NCBI RefSeq assembly: GCF_031119625.1
Contig: NZ_JAVHZV010000009.1
Location: forward strand, 434,001-498,000
Origin: Pseudomonas sp. G34
GTDB lineage: Bacteria; Pseudomonadota; Gammaproteobacteria; Pseudomonadales; Pseudomonadaceae
Direction: 5' to 3'
Length of the DNA stretch: 64,000 nucleotides
Position numbers and translations under genes: made by a program. Each line of letters opens with the position of its first letter. The first letter of the stretch is position 1. The notes beneath the pieces were generated by a model. That model worked only from the letters and a program-made list of their open reading frames with translations, had not been told where the DNA came from and did not search any database. Positions 59,879 to 64,000 of the stretch are shown here, piece after piece.

Positions 59879-60499
59879 ATGCTGAAAATATGGGGCCGCA
59901 AGAATTCCAGCAATGTACGCAAGGCGCTGTGGGCTGCCGAAGAGGCCGGCGTCGCCTATGAGCGAGTCGAGGCCGGTGGCGCGTTCGGGGTGGTCGACCA
60001 GCCTGAGTTCCTGGCACGCAATCCCAACGGGCGCGTGCCGATGATCGAGGACGGCGACCTGGTGTTGTGGGAGTCCAACAGCATCGTGCGCTACCTGGCT
60101 GCGGCCTATGCGCCGGGTAGCCTGTATCCAGAGGATCCCGCCAGGCGCGCGTGCGGCGACAAGTGGATGGACTGGACGACGTCCAGCTTCGCCGGCGAAT
60201 TTCGCGATCTGTTCTGGGGCATTCTGCGCACGCCCGTCGAGCAACGCGATCTGCCGGCAATCGAGGCTGCCCGGCAGCGTTGCATTGCCCTTCTCGAGCT
60301 GCCCGAGCGGGCGCTGGGCGAACAGCCCTACCTGTCTGGCGACAGCTTCGCCATGGGCGATATCCCGCTGGGCAGCTTTATCTACGCCTGGTTCGAAATG
60401 CCCATCGAGCGCCCGCCGCAGCCCAACCTGCAGGCCTGGTATGCGCGGCTTTGCGAGCGCCCGGCCTATCAACGCGCGGTGATGAGCGAACTGACCTGA
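59879..60499 (+). CDS. Glutathione S-transferase family protein
   Basis: This 206-residue soluble protein has an N-terminal thioredoxin-like domain (KIWGRKNSSNVRKALWAAEEAGVAYERVEA, then NPNGRVPMIEDGDLVLWESNSIVRYLAAAYA with the cis-Pro and the ES glutathione-binding pair) and a C-terminal helical domain (GDSFAMGDIPLGSFIYAW). It may act in detoxification or as a general glutathione-dependent enzyme; the substrate cannot be told. The Ser in the RKNSSN loop is the likely active residue. ATG 59879 is best spaced from AAGGA (59865-59869); GTG 59876 is possible. Confidence 0.87.
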   Translation: MLKIWGRKNSSNVRKALWAAEEAGVAYERVEAGGAFGVVDQPEFLARNPNGRVPMIEDGDLVLWESNSIVRYLAAAYAPGSLYPEDPARRACGDKWMDWTTSSFAGEFRDLFWGILRTPVEQRDLPAIEAARQRCIALLELPERALGEQPYLSGDSFAMGDIPLGSFIYAWFEMPIERPPQPNLQAWYARLCERPAYQRAVMSELT

Positions 60500-60574
60500 C
60501 AGCGCAATTGCGTTGCAATGTTTGCCCGGCACCCCCATCTAAACCCTGTCATTTTCAATGCGTGCGTATCTTCT

Positions 60575-61507
60575 ATGAGTACTGCTCTGTCGATCCGACA
60601 GCTGACCAAAACCTACGGCAACGGCTTCACTGCCCTGCACGGCCTTGACCTCGACGTGGCAGAAGGCGACTTCTTCGCCTTGCTCGGCCCCAACGGCGCC
60701 GGCAAGTCCACCACCATCGGCATCCTCTCCACCCTGGTGAACAAGTCCAGCGGCACGGTGAATGTGTTCGGCCATGACCTGGACGCCCAGCCGGCTGCGC
60801 TCAAACGCTGCATCGGCGTGGTACCCCAGGAATTCAACTTCAACCAGTTCGAGAAGGTCTTCGACATCGTCGTGACCCAGGCCGGTTATTACGGTATTCC
60901 GGCACGCCTCGCCAAGGAGCGGGCCGAGCAGTACCTCAACCAGCTGGGCTTGTGGGACAAGCGCGGCGTGGCCTCGCGTGAATTGTCCGGTGGCATGAAG
61001 CGCCGGTTGATGATCGCCCGCGCACTGGTGCACCAGCCACGCCTGCTGATCCTCGACGAGCCCACCGCCGGCGTCGACATCGAGCTGCGCCGTTCGATGT
61101 GGAGCTTTCTCACCGAACTCAACGAGCAGGGCATCACCATCATCCTCACCACCCACTACCTGGAAGAGGCCGAGCAGCTGTGTCGCAACATCGGCATCAT
61201 CGACCACGGGCGGATCGTCGAGAACACCAGCATGAAAGCGCTGCTGGGCAAGCTGCACGTCGAGACTTTCCTGCTCGATCTGAAACGCGATCTGCTCGCG
61301 GTTCCGCAGTTCGTCGGTTATCCCGCCAAGCTGGTCGACGCCCATACCCTCGAGGTGCAGGTGGATAAAAGCCAGGGTGTTACCGAGCTGTTCCGGCAAC
61401 TGGCAGCGCACGACATCGAGGTGTTGAGCCTGCGCAACAAGAGCAACCGCCTGGAGGAGCTGTTCGTGTCCCTGGTCGAGAAGAACCTGTCGAAGGTAGC
61501 CGTATGA
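60575..61507 (+). CDS. ABC-2 type transporter, ATP-binding protein (YadG-like)
   Basis: This 310-residue cytoplasmic ATPase has Walker A LLGPNGAGKSTTIGILSTL, a Q-loop (GVVPQEFNFN), signature RELSGGMKRRLMIARALVH, Walker B LLILDEPTAGVDIELR and H-loop LTTHYLEEAEQLC. The C-terminal extension of about 80 residues is common in the YadG/CcmA-like group. It shares 4 bp with the permease gene downstream (ATGA), so the two form one exporter. The substrate is unknown. It corresponds in order to PA2812 of P. aeruginosa. Confidence 0.92.
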   Translation: MSTALSIRQLTKTYGNGFTALHGLDLDVAEGDFFALLGPNGAGKSTTIGILSTLVNKSSGTVNVFGHDLDAQPAALKRCIGVVPQEFNFNQFEKVFDIVVTQAGYYGIPARLAKERAEQYLNQLGLWDKRGVASRELSGGMKRRLMIARALVHQPRLLILDEPTAGVDIELRRSMWSFLTELNEQGITIILTTHYLEEAEQLCRNIGIIDHGRIVENTSMKALLGKLHVETFLLDLKRDLLAVPQFVGYPAKLVDAHTLEVQVDKSQGVTELFRQLAAHDIEVLSLRNKSNRLEELFVSLVEKNLSKVAV

Positions 61508-62292
61508 TGCACGAGCAGTCCGAGTTCAGCGCCAACCTGGTGGCCTTGCGCACCATCGTCTACCGCGAAGTGCGCCGTTTCATGCGCATCTGGCCGCAGA
61601 CCCTGCTGCCCCCGGCGATCACCATGGTTCTGTACTTCGTGATCTTCGGCAACCTGATCGGCCGGCAGATCGGCGACATGGATGGCTTCACCTACATGGA
61701 GTACATCGTGCCGGGGCTGATCATGATGTCGGTGATCACCAACGCCTACGGCAACGTGGTATCGAGCTTCTTCGGCAGCAAGTTCCAGCGCTCGGTGGAG
61801 GAGCTGATGGTGTCGCCGGTGTCGCCGCACACCATCCTGATTGGCTACGTCACCGGTGGCGTGCTGCGCGGGCTGGCGGTGGGCATCATCGTCACCATCC
61901 TGTCGCTGTTCTTTACCCACCTGCAGGTGCACCACCTGGGGCTGACCGTGCTGGTGGTGTTGCTGACGGCGACCATCTTCTCCCTGGGCGGCTTCGTCAA
62001 CGCGGTGTTCGCGCGCAACTTCGACGATATCTCGATCATCCCGACCTTCGTGCTGACGCCATTGACCTACCTGGGCGGGGTGTTCTACTCGATCAGCCTG
62101 CTGCCGCCGTTCTGGCAGACGGTGTCGATGGCCAACCCGGTGCTGCACATGGTCAATGCCTTCCGCTACGGCATTCTTGGCGTGTCGGATATCAGCATCG
62201 GCACCGCCATCGGCTTCATGCTGGTCGCCACGGCGGTGCTCTATGTGCTCTGTGTGCGTCTGCTGGTCAGTGGCCGCGGGATGCGCCAGTAG
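61504..62292 (+). CDS. ABC-2 type transporter permease (YadH-like)
   Basis: This 262-residue inner-membrane permease has about six hydrophobic segments (LLPPAITMVLYFVIFGNLIG, YIVPGLIMMSVITNAYGNVVSS, LIGYVTGGVLRGLAVGIIVTILSLFF, LTVLVVLLTATIFSLGGFVNAVFA, IGFMLVATAVLYVLCVRLLV). It has the ABC2_membrane signature PTFVLTPLTYLGGVFYSISLLPPFW followed by NPVLHMVNAFRYGILG. The start ATG 61504 overlaps the ATPase stop; ATG 61507 is an alternative. With the preceding ATPase it should export an unidentified substrate. Confidence 0.92.
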   Translation: MMHEQSEFSANLVALRTIVYREVRRFMRIWPQTLLPPAITMVLYFVIFGNLIGRQIGDMDGFTYMEYIVPGLIMMSVITNAYGNVVSSFFGSKFQRSVEELMVSPVSPHTILIGYVTGGVLRGLAVGIIVTILSLFFTHLQVHHLGLTVLVVLLTATIFSLGGFVNAVFARNFDDISIIPTFVLTPLTYLGGVFYSISLLPPFWQTVSMANPVLHMVNAFRYGILGVSDISIGTAIGFMLVATAVLYVLCVRLLVSGRGMRQ

Positions 62293-62306
62293 GCAGATCG
62301 AGCTGA

Positions 62307-62329
62307 GGGCACGTCGCCACGGCGTGCCC
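62307..62329. terminator. Hairpin between convergent permease and CorA-like genes
   Basis: The stem GGGCACG/CGTGCCC with a 9 nt loop sits in the 45 bp between convergent stops; the T-tract is poor. Confidence 0.5.
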
Positions 62330-62337
62330 CTGTCGAG

Positions 62338-63309
62338 CTACAGCCAGCCGTAATGCCGGAAGCTGGCGTACAGGCCCACGCAGCCGGCGCCGATCACGCC
62401 CAGTACGGCGAAGTAGCCGTACTGCCAGCTCAGCTCCGGCATGTTGTGAAAGTTCATGCCGTAGATGCCGGCCACTGCGGTGGGGAAGGCCAGGATCGCT
62501 GCCCAGGCGGCGAATTTGCGTTGCACCACGCTTTGCCGGGACGACTCGAGCAACAGGCCGACCTCGATGGCGTGGTCGGCCATCTCGCGCAGGTTGGTCA
62601 GGTCCTCGAGCAGGCGATTGACGTGAATCGCCACGTCGCGAAAGTACGGGCGCATGTTCTTGTCGATGAACGGGAAGTCCAGGTGCTGCAGTTCCTGGCA
62701 GATCTCCGCGAGCGGGCCGATATTGCGCCGCAGGCGCAGCAGGTCGCGGCGCAGCTGCTGGATGCGCACCACTTCGCTGTGGGTCATGGCGCATTCGAGC
62801 ACCGTCTGCTCGAGCTGCTCCAGCTCGGCGTAGTAGGTGTCCATCAACGGCCGGTAGTTCTCGATGATGAAGCTGATCAGCGCGTAGAGCACGAAGTCCT
62901 CGCCGTGCTCGAGCAGCAACGGCCTGGCCTCGCAGCGCTGGCGCACCTTGGAATAGGGCGCGGACTCCCCGTAACGGGCGCTGATCACGTAGCCCTTGCC
63001 GGCGAATAGCTGGGTTTCCACGAAGGTCAGCTCGCCGCCGACCTGCACCGGCGAATAGAGCACCAGAAACAGGGCGTCGCCAAAGATCTCCAGCTTGGGG
63101 CGGGTGTGCCGTTGCAGCGCATCTTCCAGGGCCAGCTCATGCAGGTTGAACTGGCGCTGCAGGTTACCGAGTTCCTGGCTGCCGGGGTCGTGCAGGCCGA
63201 TCCAGACGAAATGCTCCGCCTTGCTGGCCCATTCCCAACCTTCATCGAGGTGGATGTCGCGGACCTTGCGACCCTTGCTGTAAACCGCTGCTGCGACCAC
63301 TTCGCCCAT
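62338..63309 (-). CDS. CorA-family magnesium/divalent cation transporter
   Basis: This 323-residue protein has a long soluble N-terminal domain and two C-terminal membrane helices. The first (FAAWAAILAFPTAVAGIYGMNF) ends in the YGMNF selectivity motif that defines CorA-type channels, and the second is YGYFAVLGVIGAGCVGLYASF. The charged loop between (HNMPELSW) and the short basic C-terminus are typical. The N-terminal domain includes the ELALEDALQRHTRPKLEIFGDALFLVLYSP block. Mg2+ or Co2+ transport is expected; a zinc-exporting ZntB-type role cannot be excluded. It starts at ATG 63309. Confidence 0.9.
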   Translation of the reverse strand: MGEVVAAAVYSKGRKVRDIHLDEGWEWASKAEHFVWIGLHDPGSQELGNLQRQFNLHELALEDALQRHTRPKLEIFGDALFLVLYSPVQVGGELTFVETQLFAGKGYVISARYGESAPYSKVRQRCEARPLLLEHGEDFVLYALISFIIENYRPLMDTYYAELEQLEQTVLECAMTHSEVVRIQQLRRDLLRLRRNIGPLAEICQELQHLDFPFIDKNMRPYFRDVAIHVNRLLEDLTNLREMADHAIEVGLLLESSRQSVVQRKFAAWAAILAFPTAVAGIYGMNFHNMPELSWQYGYFAVLGVIGAGCVGLYASFRHYGWL

Positions 63310-63459
63310 GGTGTGCCCCCGTGCCTGATTGGTGGGGGCAGCTTACCTGCTTATGTCGCGGTGCTCAGCAGTCACGTGAGCGATCTGCACGGCCTGTCAG
63401 CGCTGGCGTGCTGGCGAGACTGGCGTGCAGGGAGGTGGCACGCCAGGCTGGTGCTGGCG

Positions 63460-64000
63460 TTACAGCGACTGCTGCTTGTCCAGTTCGATGGATTTATCGA
63501 GGGTTTCCAAGAGGGCCGCGCGCACCTTGAGCTTGGTCTTGCGGTGCGCATTCATGTTGATCTTCTTGAACTGCGCCGCGACGGCCTGGGCGGTGGCCAG
63601 CAACTGCTCGGCTGGCACGACCTTGTCGAGGAAGCCGGCATCGATGGCGCTTTGCGGGTCGAACATCTCGCCATTGATCACCGAGCGGTGGAAGGCGGAT
63701 TTGCGCAGGCGATCACGGGCCAGCTCGATGCCGACGTGGTGCATGGTCATGCCGATCTGCACTTCGTTGAGGCCGATGGTGAACGGCCCTTCGACGCCGA
63801 TGCGGTAATCGCTGGAGAGCAGCAGGAAGGCGCCCTTGGCCACCGCATGGCCGGGGCATGCGGCGATGATCGGGTACGGGTGGGCCAGCATGCGCCTGGC
63901 CAGGGTCGAGCCGGCGGCGACCAGATCGATGGCGTTCTGCGGGCCGGAGGTCATCACCTTGAGGTCATAGCCGCCGGAGAGAATGCCCGGCTGGCCGGTA
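63460..64000 (-). CDS. Enoyl-CoA hydratase/isomerase family protein (5' end outside window)
   Basis: The minus-strand frame is still open at the right edge of the window; the ATG at 63957 is internal, since upstream codons give PGILSGGYDLKVM, the crotonase active-site loop that begins with the oxyanion-hole backbone. Further family features are YPIIAACPGHAVAKGAFLLLSSDYRIG, the second oxyanion block, and FTIGLNEVQIGMTM, followed by AIDAGFLDKVVPAEQLLATAQAVA. It probably acts in fatty-acid or aromatic degradation; the Glu usually needed for hydration appears in GLNEVQIG. At least 180 residues are visible and roughly 70-80 are missing. Confidence 0.85.
   Translation of the reverse strand, partial: TGQPGILSGGYDLKVMTSGPQNAIDLVAAGSTLARRMLAHPYPIIAACPGHAVAKGAFLLLSSDYRIGVEGPFTIGLNEVQIGMTMHHVGIELARDRLRKSAFHRSVINGEMFDPQSAIDAGFLDKVVPAEQLLATAQAVAAQFKKINMNAHRKTKLKVRAALLETLDKSIELDKQQSL

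Overview
The window looks like a chromosomal segment from a high-GC gammaproteobacterium, almost certainly a Pseudomonas. Much of the gene order recalls, from memory, the PA2840-PA2811 stretch of P. aeruginosa PAO1: deaD, tpm, htpX, alaA, msrB, gpx, ospR, sagS, a DUF815 ATPase, Glu/Gly tRNAs, then fadE, a GST and an ABC-2 transporter. No alignment was run, so the species is not called.

Positions 1-15300 are housekeeping: the end of a spermidine-synthase-like methyltransferase, a SnoaL-like protein, DEAD-box helicase DeaD, PabB, a DODA-type dioxygenase, thiopurine methyltransferase, HtpX, AlaA, MsrB, a glutathione peroxidase with its OhrR/OspR-type thiol regulator, a SagS-like hybrid kinase, an AAA ATPase and a free-methionine-sulfoxide reductase. 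Positions 15391-15683 hold a 293 bp element with perfect 18 bp terminal inverted repeats (MITE-like). It is followed by a tRNA operon, Glu-Gly-Glu-Gly, with a strong promoter and a terminator.

Positions 16509-56587 are an accessory siderophore locus of about 40 kb. It has a TonB-dependent receptor facing away from an ATPase / two FecCD permeases / binding protein operon. Next come a stand-alone TauD/SyrP-type beta-hydroxylase and four NRPS proteins forming seven modules. Then come a PvdE-type exporter, a FhuF-type ferric reductase, an MbtH protein, a type II thioesterase and a diaminobutyrate aminotransferase. Reading the specificity residues of the adenylation domains gives Asp - Dab - X - Y - Asp - Gly-like - Asp. 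The first two Asp modules each carry two carrier domains. The last Asp module is split: its condensation domain is fused to a second beta-hydroxylase at the end of NRPS 3, and NRPS 4 begins with a condensation-like domain that has lost its HHxxxDG motif, matching the 'interface' domain concept. The thioesterase of NRPS 4 has Cys in place of the nucleophilic Ser. The inferred product is a heptapeptide with up to three beta-hydroxyaspartates, enough for hexadentate iron binding without catechol or hydroxamate. Several Fur-box-like sequences, and the absence of any ECF sigma gene or receptor signalling domain, suggest direct Fur control.

Positions 56615-64000 return to the conserved backbone: a hypothetical protein, FadE, GST, a YadG/YadH-like ABC pair, a CorA-family transporter and a truncated enoyl-CoA hydratase at the window edge.
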